This document shows, in pieces, positions 51,535 to 60,101 of a stretch of 64,000 nucleotides of DNA (position 1 is the first letter of the stretch; each line of letters opens with the position of its first letter). Origin of the DNA: Rhodoferax ferrireducens (GTDB lineage: Bacteria > Pseudomonadota > Gammaproteobacteria > Burkholderiales > Burkholderiaceae_C); assembly GCF_003347515.1 (NCBI RefSeq), contig NZ_QEII01000264.1:55030-119029 (forward strand), written 5' to 3'. A program made the translations under genes and the position numbers. A model generated the notes under the pieces. It did no database searches. It saw only the letters and a list, made by a program, of their open reading frames with translations, and was not told the DNA's origin.

Positions 51535-53934
51535 ATGTCCCGCTTTCAAGTTAAAAAAGTCGCCGTGCTCGGTGCCGGCGTGATGGGTGCGCAAATTGCC
51601 GCCCACCTGGTCAATGTCAAGGTGCCCGTCATTCTGTTTGACCTGCCCGCCAAGGAGGGGCCGAAGAACGGCATCGTGACCCGTGCCATCGACGGCCTGA
51701 AAAAGCTCAAGCCCGCGCCCCTGGGCGTGGCGGAAGACGCCGGGCTGATCCAGCAGGCCAATTACGAAGAGCACATGGAGCTGCTCAAGGACTGCGATCT
51801 GGTGATCGAAGCCATCGCCGAACGCATGGACTGGAAGCTCGATCTGTACAAAAAGATCGCGCCCTTTTTGGCGCCGCACGCCATCGTGGCATCCAACACC
51901 TCGGGCCTGTCCATCACCCAACTGAGCGAAGCGCTGCCGGAGGCCATCAAGCCGAATTTTTGCGGCATTCATTTCTTCAACCCGCCCCGCTACATGATGC
52001 TGGTGGAGCTGATCAACACGCCCACCACGCAGCCGCAAATCCTCGACGACCTGGAAGCCTTTGTCACCAGCACCCTGGGCAAGGGCGTGGTGCGGGCCAA
52101 GGATTCCCCCAACTTCATCGCCAACCGCGTCGGCATCGCCGGCATGCTGGCGACCATGAAAGAGGTGGAGAATTTTGGCCTGACGTATGACGTGGTCGAT
52201 GACCTCACCGGCAAAAAACTGGGCCGCGCCAGCTCCGGTACTTTCCGCACCGCGGACGTGGTCGGGCTGGACACCATGGCCCATGTGATCAAGACCCTGC
52301 AGGACACCTTGACGCTGGAGACCGATCCTTTCTTTGAGAGTTTTGCCACGCCCGAGGTGCTCAAGACCTTGCTGGAAATGGGCAACCTGGGCCAGAAAGC
52401 CAAGGCGGGATTTTTCAAGAAGGTGGGGCGCGATATTCTGCGTTTCGATCTGGCCACGAAAGACTACGTGCCGGGCGGTCAAAAGGGCGACGAGGTCTAT
52501 GGCCGCATGCTGAAAAAGCCCGCCGCCGAACGCTTGAAATTGCTGCGCGACAGCGAAGGCGCGCAAGGCCGATTCCTGTGGGCCATTCTGCGCAACAGCT
52601 TTCATTACGCTGCCGTGCACCTGGCGTCGATTGCGGACAACGCGCGCGATGTGGACTTCTGCATGCGCTGGGGCTTTGGTATGAAGCAAGGCCCGTTCGA
52701 ACTCTGGCAGGAAGCCGGCTGGCTGACCGTGGCCCATATGATCAAGGAAGACATCGACGCCGGCAAGGCGCTGTGCCAAGCGCCGCTGCCGGATTGGGTC
52801 TTCAACGGCCCGGTGCCCGACGCCGGTGGCGTGCACACGCCACAAGGTTCTTGGAACCCCAGCACGGGGCAGTTTGTGCTGCCGCGCAGCCTGCCGGTGT
52901 ATGCGCGGCAACACTTCCCCGAGCGCGTGCTCGGCGCCGAGGCGCCCAAGGCTGAAACGGCGGGCAAGACGCTGCATGAAGACGACGCCATTCGCCTGTG
53001 GACGCTCGACGACGAGGTGCTGATTGCCAGCATCAAGACCAAGATGCACGCCATCAGCCCCGGCGTCGTGGAAGGCCTGATGCACGGCCTGGAACTGGCC
53101 GAGGCCGGCTACCAGGGTCTGGTGATCTGGTCGCCGGACGAGATGTTCTCCGCTGGTGCCGATCTGCAGGCCATGCTGCCGGCCTTCATGATGGCCGGCG
53201 TGGCTGCGATTGACGGTGCTGAGGCCGAGATGCAACAGGCCATGCTCAAGCTGCGCTACGCCAATGTGCCCGTGGTGTCGGCCGTGCGGGGTTTGGCGCT
53301 CGGCGGTGGCTGCGAACTGGCGGTGTATTCCGCGCGGCGTGTGGTCGCCATGGAGAGCTACATCGGTCTGGTGGAAGTGGGCGTCGGCCTGGTGCCCGGT
53401 GCCGGTGGTCTGACCTACATCGCGCGGCGTGCGGCTGAAAATGCAGCCACTTCGACCGGCAAGGATCTGCTGCCCTTCCTGACCGAAGGCTTCACGGCCG
53501 CGGCCATGGCCAAGGTGGGCACCAGCGCGCTGGAGTCGCGCAAGCTGGGTTATTTGCTGGACAGCGATGTCATCGTGCCGCACAAGGACGAACTGCTGTT
53601 TGTTGCGATCAACGAGGCCAAGGCCTTGTTCAATGGCGGCTACCGCGCGCCGCACAAGCGCCAGTTCGCCGTGGCAGGTCGCAGCGGTGTGGCCACCATC
53701 AAGGGCTCGCTGGTCAATATGCGCGACGGCGGTTTCATCAGCGCGCACGATTTCCATATCGCCAGCCTGATTGCCAATGTGGTCTGTGGCGGCGATGTGG
53801 ATGCGGGAAGTCTGGTGGACGAGGAATACCTGATGACGCTGGAGCGTCGGGCCTTTTGCGAGCTGCTGGTCCACCCCAAAACGCAGGAACGCATCATGGG
53901 CATGATGTCCACCGGCAAGCCGGTTCGTAATTGA
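51535..53934 (+). CDS. Bifunctional 3-hydroxyacyl-CoA dehydrogenase/enoyl-CoA hydratase (FadN type)
   Basis: This 799-residue protein carries out the hydration and second oxidation steps. The domain order is dehydrogenase first (VAVLGAGVMGAQIAAHLVN at 7-25, then ASNTSGLSI, HFFNPPRYM and DSPNFIANRVG) and hydratase-like domain last (LALGGGCELAVYSARRVVAM near 590, VGVGLVPGAGG near 620). This is the reverse of E. coli FadB and is the FadN arrangement. It lies 33 bp after the dehydrogenase and is followed by a palindromic intergenic element and the thiolase. Confidence 0.95.
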   Translation: MSRFQVKKVAVLGAGVMGAQIAAHLVNVKVPVILFDLPAKEGPKNGIVTRAIDGLKKLKPAPLGVAEDAGLIQQANYEEHMELLKDCDLVIEAIAERMDWKLDLYKKIAPFLAPHAIVASNTSGLSITQLSEALPEAIKPNFCGIHFFNPPRYMMLVELINTPTTQPQILDDLEAFVTSTLGKGVVRAKDSPNFIANRVGIAGMLATMKEVENFGLTYDVVDDLTGKKLGRASSGTFRTADVVGLDTMAHVIKTLQDTLTLETDPFFESFATPEVLKTLLEMGNLGQKAKAGFFKKVGRDILRFDLATKDYVPGGQKGDEVYGRMLKKPAAERLKLLRDSEGAQGRFLWAILRNSFHYAAVHLASIADNARDVDFCMRWGFGMKQGPFELWQEAGWLTVAHMIKEDIDAGKALCQAPLPDWVFNGPVPDAGGVHTPQGSWNPSTGQFVLPRSLPVYARQHFPERVLGAEAPKAETAGKTLHEDDAIRLWTLDDEVLIASIKTKMHAISPGVVEGLMHGLELAEAGYQGLVIWSPDEMFSAGADLQAMLPAFMMAGVAAIDGAEAEMQQAMLKLRYANVPVVSAVRGLALGGGCELAVYSARRVVAMESYIGLVEVGVGLVPGAGGLTYIARRAAENAATSTGKDLLPFLTEGFTAAAMAKVGTSALESRKLGYLLDSDVIVPHKDELLFVAINEAKALFNGGYRAPHKRQFAVAGRSGVATIKGSLVNMRDGGFISAHDFHIASLIANVVCGGDVDAGSLVDEEYLMTLERRAFCELLVHPKTQERIMGMMSTGKPVRN

Positions 53935-53943
53935 TAAAGCTAC

Positions 53944-54051
53944 TGCGCGCTCGCCATGCGTCGTTGGGCGGTGCTCGGAATCCTCACGTACAGGGAGTAC
54001 GTTCCGGTTCCTGCGCTCCGTCCGCCTAGCCTGACGACCGCTCGCTACGCT
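53944..54051. repeat. Imperfect 108-bp palindromic element between fadN-type and thiolase genes
   Basis: The centre is acgtac (53986-53991), aggga, gtacgt (53997-54002). Further out, ggaa/ttcc, ggcgg/ccgcc and gtcgt/acgac pair in order, giving a long interrupted hairpin. It is non-coding, GC-rich and unlike its neighbours. I suspect a REP/MITE-like dispersed element of Burkholderiales, but only one copy is in this window. Confidence 0.6.
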
Positions 54052-54105
54052 TTCTCAATCACGAACCCTCCCGCATTAATTGAGTGATCTGTTGAAAGGA
54101 TCTAT

Positions 54106-55302
54106 ATGAAACAAATTCAAGAAGCCTATATCGTTGCCGCCACGCGCACGCCTATTGGCCGTTCGCATCGCGGGTTTTTCCGCAATACGCGCCCGGACGA
54201 TCTGCTGGTCAAGGCCTTGCAGGCGGCGCTGGCGCAAGTGCCTTCGCTGGACCCGAAGGTGATTGAAGACCTGATTTGCGGCTGCGCCATTCCCGAGGGC
54301 CCGCAAGGCCTGAACATCGCGCGCATCGGCGCCGTGCTGGCGGGTTTGCCGACCAGCGTCGGCGGCATCACCGTCAACCGCTTTTGCGCGTCAGGTTTGA
54401 GCGCGGTACAAATGGCGGCCGACCGGATTCGCGTCGGTGAAGCCGACGTGATGATCGCCGCCGGCGTGGAGAGCATGAGCATGGTGCCGATGATGGGCAA
54501 CACGCCGTCACTGTCGCCGGCGATGTTCAACAACGACGAGAACATCGGCATTGCTTACGGCATGGGCCTGACCGCCGAGAAGGTGGCGACGCAGTGGAAA
54601 ATCAGCCGCGAAGCGCAGGACGCGTTTGCCGTCGAGTCCCACAAACGCGCCCTGGCGGCCATGGAAGCCGGCCACTTCGCCGATGAAATGACGCCGGTGG
54701 AAGTGATTGACCGTTCCCCCAATCTGGCGACCGGCGAAGTCATCGAGAAGAAACGACTGGTCAGCCTGGACGAAGGCGCGCGTTTTGATACCTCGATGGA
54801 AGGCCTGATCAAGCTGAAAACGCCGTTTGCCGCGCGCGGTTCGGTCACGGCCGGCAACAGTTCGCAAACCTCGGACGGGGCCGGCGCCCTGATCTTGGCC
54901 AGCGAAAAAGCGGTGAAACAATTTGGCCTGAAACCGCTGGCGCGATTCGTCAGTTTTGCGTCCAAAGGCGTGCCGCCGCACATCATGGGCATCGGCCCGA
55001 TCGAGGCCATTCCGGCGGCGCTGCGCTACGCCGGCCTGAAGCAGGACGACATCGACTGGATCGAGCTCAACGAGGCCTTTGCCGCGCAGTCGCTGGCCGT
55101 CATCAATACCTTGGGGCTGGACCCGGCCAAGGTCAACCCCATGGGCGGCGCCATTGCGCTGGGCCATCCGCTGGGTGCCACCGGCGCCATCCGCGCAGCC
55201 ACCGCCATCCATGCGCTGCATCGCAACAATCTGCGTTACAGCATGGTCTCCATGTGCGTCGGCATGGGCCAGGGCGCGGCCGGTATTTTCGAGCGCGTGT
55301 AG
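54106..55302 (+). CDS. fadA: Acetyl-CoA acyltransferase (thiolase, FadA type)
   Basis: This thiolase of 398 residues performs the last beta-oxidation step, releasing acetyl-CoA. The nucleophilic Cys is in NRFCASGLSAVQ near residue 93, the His in GGAIALGHPLGATGAIRA near 352 and the second Cys in SMCVGMGQGAAG near 384. The VTAGNSSQTSDGAGAL block is also typical. It starts with ATG 54106 after aaagga. It works with the FadN-like protein upstream. Confidence 0.95.
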   Translation: MKQIQEAYIVAATRTPIGRSHRGFFRNTRPDDLLVKALQAALAQVPSLDPKVIEDLICGCAIPEGPQGLNIARIGAVLAGLPTSVGGITVNRFCASGLSAVQMAADRIRVGEADVMIAAGVESMSMVPMMGNTPSLSPAMFNNDENIGIAYGMGLTAEKVATQWKISREAQDAFAVESHKRALAAMEAGHFADEMTPVEVIDRSPNLATGEVIEKKRLVSLDEGARFDTSMEGLIKLKTPFAARGSVTAGNSSQTSDGAGALILASEKAVKQFGLKPLARFVSFASKGVPPHIMGIGPIEAIPAALRYAGLKQDDIDWIELNEAFAAQSLAVINTLGLDPAKVNPMGGAIALGHPLGATGAIRAATAIHALHRNNLRYSMVSMCVGMGQGAAGIFERV

Positions 55303-55349
55303 CCGTACAGGCTGCGCGACGTATTTGCTCCTCACAACCGAGAACCACC

Positions 55350-56114
55350 ATGACCGAGATATTGATCGACACCAGCGCCAGCGTGATGACCATCACCTTG
55401 AACCGCGTGGACAAGAAAAACTCCCTTACCGGTGCGATGTATGCGGCCATGGCCGATGCCCTGGCACAGGCCGAGGCGGATGCCACGGTTCATGTGGTCG
55501 TGTTCCAGGGACATGAGACCATTTTCAGTGCCGGCAACGACATTGGCGATTTTCTCAATGTTCCGCCCGCCGGCCAGGACTCGCCGGTGTTCCGCTTTTT
55601 GCGCGGCATCAGCAGCTTTCCCAAGCCGCTGGTGGCGGCGGTGTGCGGTCCGGCGGTCGGCATTGGCACCACCCTGCTGTTTCATTGCGACTTGGTTTAT
55701 GCCGGGGACAACGTGCAGTTCTCTCTGCCCTTCGTCAACCTGGGCCTGTGTCCCGAAGCGGCGTCCAGCTACCTGGCACCGCAGCTGATGGGCTATGGCC
55801 GCGCCGCCGAGGCGCTGCTGCTGGGCGAGCCCTTCAAGGCCGAGGCAGCGCTGGAGATGGGGTTGATCAGCCGCATCGTGCCGCCGGCCGAAGCCGCCGC
55901 GCTGGCGCAGCGCCAGGCCCAGAAGCTGGCCGCCAAACCCATGAGTTCATTGATCGAGACCAAGCGCCTGATGAAAAAAAGTCAGGCCGGCGTCGTGGCC
56001 GAGCGCATGGTGGAAGAGGGCGCCAGCTTCGCCCGCATGCTGCGCGAGCCGGCGGCCCGCGAGGCCTTCACCGCGTTCATGGAGAAGCGCAAGCCGGATT
56101 TCTCGAAAATTTAA
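55350..56114 (+). CDS. Enoyl-CoA hydratase/isomerase family protein
   Basis: This crotonase-fold enzyme of 254 residues has the first oxyanion block FSAGNDIGDFLN near 70 and the second GPAVGIGTTLLFHCDLVYA near 105. It is followed by SLPFVNLGLCPEAASSYL, where the catalytic Glu positions lie. The start at 55350 is set by the conserved N-terminus. The GND block resembles hydratases/isomerases acting on unsaturated acyl-CoA. It supports the operon's fatty-acid role. A CTAG repeat copy begins just after its stop. Confidence 0.9.
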   Translation: MTEILIDTSASVMTITLNRVDKKNSLTGAMYAAMADALAQAEADATVHVVVFQGHETIFSAGNDIGDFLNVPPAGQDSPVFRFLRGISSFPKPLVAAVCGPAVGIGTTLLFHCDLVYAGDNVQFSLPFVNLGLCPEAASSYLAPQLMGYGRAAEALLLGEPFKAEAALEMGLISRIVPPAEAAALAQRQAQKLAAKPMSSLIETKRLMKKSQAGVVAERMVEEGASFARMLREPAAREAFTAFMEKRKPDFSKI

Positions 56115-56116
56115 AG

Positions 56117-56170
56117 AAAACAGGCCTCTAGCCCTCGTCGAATAAGCGTAAGCAGCTATTTTTTGCATAG
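56117..56170 (+). repeat. CTAG repeat copy A (intergenic reference copy)
   Basis: The runs aaaacaggcctctagccctc, then gtcgaataagcgtaagcagc, then tattttttgcatag are the clearest form of the repeat, located between the enoyl-CoA hydratase and SDR genes in gene orientation. Other copies are at 6823, 12366, 30115 (reverse), 31732 and 38273 (reverse). Confidence 0.8.
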
Positions 56171-56196
56171 CAAAAACATCATCAGGAGAAGTAAGC

Positions 56197-57045
56197 ATGA
56201 CTGACATGAAACCGGCCGCCAGCCTGAAGGGCAAGACCTTGTTCATCACCGGCGCCTCGCGCGGCATTGGCCTGGCCATTGCCAAGCGCGCGGCGCTGGA
56301 TGGCGCCAACATCGTCATCGTGGCCAAGACCACCGACCCCAATCCCAAGCTGCCCGGCACCATCTACAGCGCGGCCCAGGAGATCGAAGCCGCCGGCGGC
56401 CGCGCGCTGCCGCTGTCGGTGGACATCCGCGACGAAGAGGCTGTGCTGGCGGCCGTGGCCAAGGCCGTGGCGACCTTTGGCGGTATCGACATCCTGGTGA
56501 ACAACGCCAGCGCCATCAGCCTGACCAACACCGAAGCCACGCCCATGAAACGCTTCGACTTGATGAACGGCGTCAATGCGCGCGGCACTTACCTGTGCAC
56601 CATGGCCTGCCTGCCCGAGCTGAAAAAATCAGCGGCGGCCGGGCGCAACCCGCAGGTGCTGACCATGTCACCGCCGCTGTCCATGCGGACGCACTGGTTC
56701 GAAAATCACACCGCCTACACCATGGCCAAGTACGGCATGAGCATGTGCACCTTGGGCCATGCGGGCGAGTTCAAGAAATACGGCATTGGCGTCAACAGCC
56801 TGTGGCCGCGGACCGCCATCGCCACCGCGGCCATGCAGATGATTCCGGGCGTGGACGTGGCCTTGTGCCGCAAACCGGACATCCTGTCGGATGCGGCCTG
56901 GCTGGTTCTGACCAGCGCCAGCTCAAACACCGGCAATTTCTACATTGACGATACCCTGCTGGCAGCGCACGGCATCACCGATCTGGAAAAGTATTCGGTG
57001 ACACCCGGCACCCGAAATTTCATTCCGGATTTCTTCGTCGATTGA
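56197..57045 (+). CDS. Short-chain dehydrogenase (HSDL2-like SDR) of the beta-oxidation locus
   Basis: This SDR of 282 residues has the cofactor motif ITGASRGIGLAIAKRAALDG (about 16-35) and NNASAISLTNTEATP near 105. The active-site Tyr and Lys are in HTAYTMAKYGM near 173, with Ser in TMSPPLSM. The segment KTTDPNPKLPGTIYSAAQEI is typical of the HSDL2-like group, which is linked to fatty-acid metabolism. ATG 56197 follows aggag. It is the last gene of the operon, before an IS-derived stretch. Confidence 0.9.
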   Translation: MTDMKPAASLKGKTLFITGASRGIGLAIAKRAALDGANIVIVAKTTDPNPKLPGTIYSAAQEIEAAGGRALPLSVDIRDEEAVLAAVAKAVATFGGIDILVNNASAISLTNTEATPMKRFDLMNGVNARGTYLCTMACLPELKKSAAAGRNPQVLTMSPPLSMRTHWFENHTAYTMAKYGMSMCTLGHAGEFKKYGIGVNSLWPRTAIATAAMQMIPGVDVALCRKPDILSDAAWLVLTSASSNTGNFYIDDTLLAAHGITDLEKYSVTPGTRNFIPDFFVD

Positions 57046-57264
57046 TTTCTTGCCGGCTCACGCTGGTACGGCTGGGCGTGACACCGTCGAACAGGCGCCA
57101 CGGTGAATGGTTGCACTCAGTAACTGCGGTATACATATTGATACAGCTTGAGAATGCGCAAGATGGAAGCGCGCGGCGAAATGAGAATCGTGTGAAGGCG
57201 TCGGAGTCAATGTGGCTGACCGCTGATGCGAGGGGTGGGACCGAAGTGCAGGCTTGAGTAGTCC

Positions 57265-57546
57265 ACCTGAGTGAAGTTGACCCCTGTGATGGACAGCTTG
57301 CTGTGCTCAAGAAAGGAGTTCGAAATTCCTACTACCAGATCGTCGTATCCGGCACAATTCCGTCAGAAATTGGTCGAGCTGGTTCAAGCTGGAGGCAATC
57401 CCGGTGACTTGGCCAAAGAGTTTCGCTGCCACATCTCCAGCATCCTGAGCTGGGTACGTAAAGCCCAACCGACCACGATCAGCGCGGCAGGCAAGGGGGG
57501 AGGCCTGAGCGCAGTAGAGCGCCAGGAACTCATGGAGCTACGGAGA
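57265..57546 (+). mobile_element. Remnant of an IS3-family insertion sequence (left end and OrfA 5' part)
   Basis: The segment ctgagtgaagttgacccctg before the frame resembles IS3-family left ends. The downstream codons encode an OrfA N-terminus: RSSYPAQFRQKLVELVQAGG, then EFRCHISSILSWVRKA, then GLSAVERQELMELRR. No OrfB, right inverted repeat or target duplication could be recognised. The remnant stops in frame at the histidine kinase core. Confidence 0.7.
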
Positions 57547-58209
57547 ATTTCCGGCCTGTTGGTGTCGATTCAGGAGAATGAACGAAGGCGGATCTCATCG
57601 GATTTACACGACGGGCTGGGGCAGTCGCTCAGCCTGATCAAACTATTGATCGAAAACTGCGCCATGCGGCTGGCCGCGGGCGCGACTGACGAGGCAAGCG
57701 AGTCGCTGCAGCAGCTGATACCCCACGTCAAGGAGGCAGTGGCCGAGTTGCGCCGCGTTTCCACCGATTTACGCCCGTCGATACTTGATGATCTGGGCAT
57801 CCTGCCTACCCTCTCCTGGTTTTTCCGTGAATACGAGGCCGCCTGCGCCAATATTGCCATCGAGAAGATCATCAATGTTGCCGAGCACGAAGTGCCGGTG
57901 CCACTGCATCTCCCTCTCTACCGTATTCTTCAGGAAGCCATCCACAACATCGTCAAGCACGCTGCGGCCGACCGGGTGCGCGTCAGTCTTGACCGTTTCG
58001 ATGATGTGCTTCTGTTTCTGATCGAGGACAACGGTCGCGGATTTGATCTGGACGGCATCAAGTGCGTTGAAGGTCAAATCAGAGGGTTGGGACTGCGCAG
58101 CATGGAGGAGCGCGCATCCGTCTCAGGCGGCACCTACCACCTCAGGTCCGCGCCCGGGCAAGGCACCGGCATCTGGGTGTCCTGGCCTTGCAGGCAGTTC
58201 CTGCGCTAG
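57271..58209 (+). CDS. Chimeric protein: IS3-type transposase OrfA N-terminus fused to histidine kinase core
   Basis: The frame encodes up to 312 residues. Residues about 19-92 are an OrfA-like helix-turn-helix transposase start ending in ELMELRR, where native OrfA proteins continue into a leucine zipper. From residue 93 the sequence is a NarL-type kinase core: HisKA_3 with QENERRRISSDLHDGLGQSL (His113), then STDLRPSILDDLG, N-box EAIHNIVKHAA, EDNGRGFD and GLGLRSMEERAS. No sensor or membrane segment remains. Possible starts are GTG 57271, ATG 57289, or ATT 57325 behind aaaggag. No response regulator is adjacent. It could be expressed as a soluble DNA-binding kinase, or be a decaying relic. Confidence 0.85.
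   Translation: MKLTPVMDSLLCSRKEFEIPTTRSSYPAQFRQKLVELVQAGGNPGDLAKEFRCHISSILSWVRKAQPTTISAAGKGGGLSAVERQELMELRRISGLLVSIQENERRRISSDLHDGLGQSLSLIKLLIENCAMRLAAGATDEASESLQQLIPHVKEAVAELRRVSTDLRPSILDDLGILPTLSWFFREYEAACANIAIEKIINVAEHEVPVPLHLPLYRILQEAIHNIVKHAAADRVRVSLDRFDDVLLFLIEDNGRGFDLDGIKCVEGQIRGLGLRSMEERASVSGGTYHLRSAPGQGTGIWVSWPCRQFLR
57313..57327 (+). promoter_or_regulatory. Ribosome-binding site in front of a possible ATT start
   Basis: The sequence aaaggag (57312-57318) is spaced six bases from att (57325-57327), exactly where IS3 OrfA proteins begin (xPTTRSSYP). The real OrfA start may thus be the rare codon ATT, or an ATG decayed by one base. GTG 57271 and ATG 57289 have no comparable site. Confidence 0.5.
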
Positions 58210-58432
58210 AGCCGAATCCTTTTCCGCGTCCAAAACGCAGCGCGCAACAAGCGTCGCCCCGACCGAGCGCTGCTACGCAGTTTGGCCATCTGAAAATACC
58301 GACTTCTATGTATGAACGTATACCGTGATTCACCCAGAGCCAGATCGCGCCTGTGGCGCTAAAGTTAAAACAACGCCAGTAAGACATTTGTCAGTGATGG
58401 TCGGCTTGGGGCGGGTACGGGAGGGTGTGAAT

Positions 58433-58882
58433 ATGAAGAAAACAGGGCATGACAGCGGGTGGGGGGGCGCACGCCGAAACAGCAGGGGTTTTACCCTGCT
58501 TGAGTTGCTGGTGGTCATGGTGATCATCGGCCTTCTGGTCGGCTACGTCGGGCCTAAATACTTTTCCCAGATTGGCAAGTCGGAGATCAAGGCCGCACGG
58601 GCCCAGATCAACGCCTTGGGTAAGGCGCTGGATCAGTTCCGGCTCGACAGCGGGCATTACCCCACCGCCGAGCAGGGGCTGGTGGCCCTTGTCGATCGTC
58701 CGGCCAACGAGGCCAAATGGGATGGCCCGTACCTGAGTAAAGCGGTTCCACCCGACCCCTGGGGCAATCCCTACGTGTTCATCATGCCGGGCGAGCATGG
58801 GGAATATGACTTGTTGTCGTATGGCAAGGACGGCAAGCCTGGCGGCGAGGGAGAAGCCGCAGAAATAACGAACTGGCAGTAG
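58433..58882 (+). CDS. gspG: Type II secretion system major pseudopilin (GspG)
   Basis: This pre-pseudopilin has 149 residues. A 19-residue basic leader ends in NSRG, followed by the prepilin cleavage motif G|FTLLELLVVMVIIGLL, which is also the N-terminal helix. The globular part has the GspG calcium-loop pattern YPTAEQGLVALVDRP, then DPWGNPYVFIMPGEHGEYDL and LLSYGKDG. ATG 58433 follows gagggtg. It begins the secretion gene block. Major pseudopilins form the short periplasmic pseudopilus of T2SS. Confidence 0.95.
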   Translation: MKKTGHDSGWGGARRNSRGFTLLELLVVMVIIGLLVGYVGPKYFSQIGKSEIKAARAQINALGKALDQFRLDSGHYPTAEQGLVALVDRPANEAKWDGPYLSKAVPPDPWGNPYVFIMPGEHGEYDLLSYGKDGKPGGEGEAAEITNWQ

Positions 58883-58913
58883 GCAAGCAACTATCCGATG
58901 TGGGAGAAGCACC

Positions 58914-60101
58914 ATGCACTATGAGGTCAAGGCATTACGCGGCGACGAGTTGACGGCATTGGCGCTGGAGGCCGTGGATGCCGGCGATGCCGCGATCCAG
59001 GCGCAAGATCAGGGGTATACGGTTATCGGAATCAAGCCGAAAGCGGGCTGGCTGATGTGGCGCAAACCCGGCACGGGTAGATTTGCACTGGTCTTGTTCA
59101 GCCAGGAACTGCTGGCTCTTCTGGAGGCGGGGCTATCCCTGGTGGAGTCATTGGAAACCCTGGCCGACAAGGAGCAGCAGCCCGAAATCCAGAAAACGCT
59201 TAGGCAGATTATCACCAGCCTCTACGAAGGGCATACCTTTTCTCATGCGTTGCAGCATTCGCCCGCGACCATTCCGCTGCTGTATGTTGCGACCGTCCGC
59301 GCCTGTGAAAAAACGGGCGGTTTGCCCGAAGCCTTGTCGCGCTACGTAGCCTATCAATCGCAGATGGATGCCGTCAAGCGGCAGGTGGTCAGTGCATCGA
59401 TTTATCCACTCCTGTTGGCCGGGGTTGGCGCGCTGGTGACCCTGTTTTTGATGGTGTACGTCGTGCCGCGTTTCAGTCACATCTATGGGGATATTGGCGG
59501 TGACTTGCCGCTGATGTCGCGGCTGCTGATGCGTTGGGGCCAGATGCTGGACACCAATGGCCCAGCCCTTTTGACGGTCACCGCCGTGGCGCTGCTCGCG
59601 GCCATCTATACGATCACCCGCCCAGTCAGCAAGCGGTGGATGATGCGCAAACTGCTGAAAATCCCCAGCCTCGGCGGACGACTGCATGTTTTTCAGCTTG
59701 CCCGCTTTTACCGTTCGCTCGGCATGCTGCTGCGTGGCGGCATGCCGGTGGTGACTTCCCTGCAGATGGTGTCCGACCTGCTGGAGTCCTCCCTGCGGGG
59801 CCAGTTGGCGCTGGCCTCGGCGAGCATCCGTGAAGGCCATGCGCTTTCCAAGGCCATGGATCAATACGGCCTCACCACGCCGGTGGCTTCACGCATGCTG
59901 CGCGTGGGCGAGCGCACCGGGCGCATGGGCGAGATGATGGAGCGCATCGCGGCGTTTTACGAGGACGAGACGGCGCGCTGGGTCGAGCGTTTCACCAAGC
60001 TGTTCGAGCCCCTGCTGATGGTGTTTATCGGATTGATCATCGGCGGCATCGTGGTGCTGATGTATGTCCCGATCTTTGAACTTGCGGGGAACATCCAGTG
60101 A
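58914..60101 (+). CDS. gspF: Type II secretion/type IV pilus inner-membrane platform protein (GspF/PilC family)
   Basis: This platform protein of 395 residues has two T2SSF domains, one at about 70-190 (LFSQELLALLEAGLSLVESL) and one at 265-385 (FYRSLGMLLRGGMPVVTSLQ). Helices are near 165-190, 220-240 and 365-390. The VGERTGRMGEMMERIA stretch is typical. An N-terminal segment (VKALRGDELTALALEAVDAG) replaces the usual GspF start. The stop overlaps the gspE GTG start by 4 bp. Confidence 0.93.
   Translation: MHYEVKALRGDELTALALEAVDAGDAAIQAQDQGYTVIGIKPKAGWLMWRKPGTGRFALVLFSQELLALLEAGLSLVESLETLADKEQQPEIQKTLRQIITSLYEGHTFSHALQHSPATIPLLYVATVRACEKTGGLPEALSRYVAYQSQMDAVKRQVVSASIYPLLLAGVGALVTLFLMVYVVPRFSHIYGDIGGDLPLMSRLLMRWGQMLDTNGPALLTVTAVALLAAIYTITRPVSKRWMMRKLLKIPSLGGRLHVFQLARFYRSLGMLLRGGMPVVTSLQMVSDLLESSLRGQLALASASIREGHALSKAMDQYGLTTPVASRMLRVGERTGRMGEMMERIAAFYEDETARWVERFTKLFEPLLMVFIGLIIGGIVVLMYVPIFELAGNIQ

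Noticed and set aside
51523..53874. A 783-codon open frame on the - strand
   Set aside because: It is antisense to the FadN-type protein and has His/Gln-rich low-complexity sequence without family motifs.
57046..57264. Short open frames in the 219-bp stretch between the HSDL2-like SDR and the IS remnant
   Set aside because: No domain or ribosome-binding site supports them. The stretch may be the decayed 5' region of the original kinase locus, but nothing recognisable remains.
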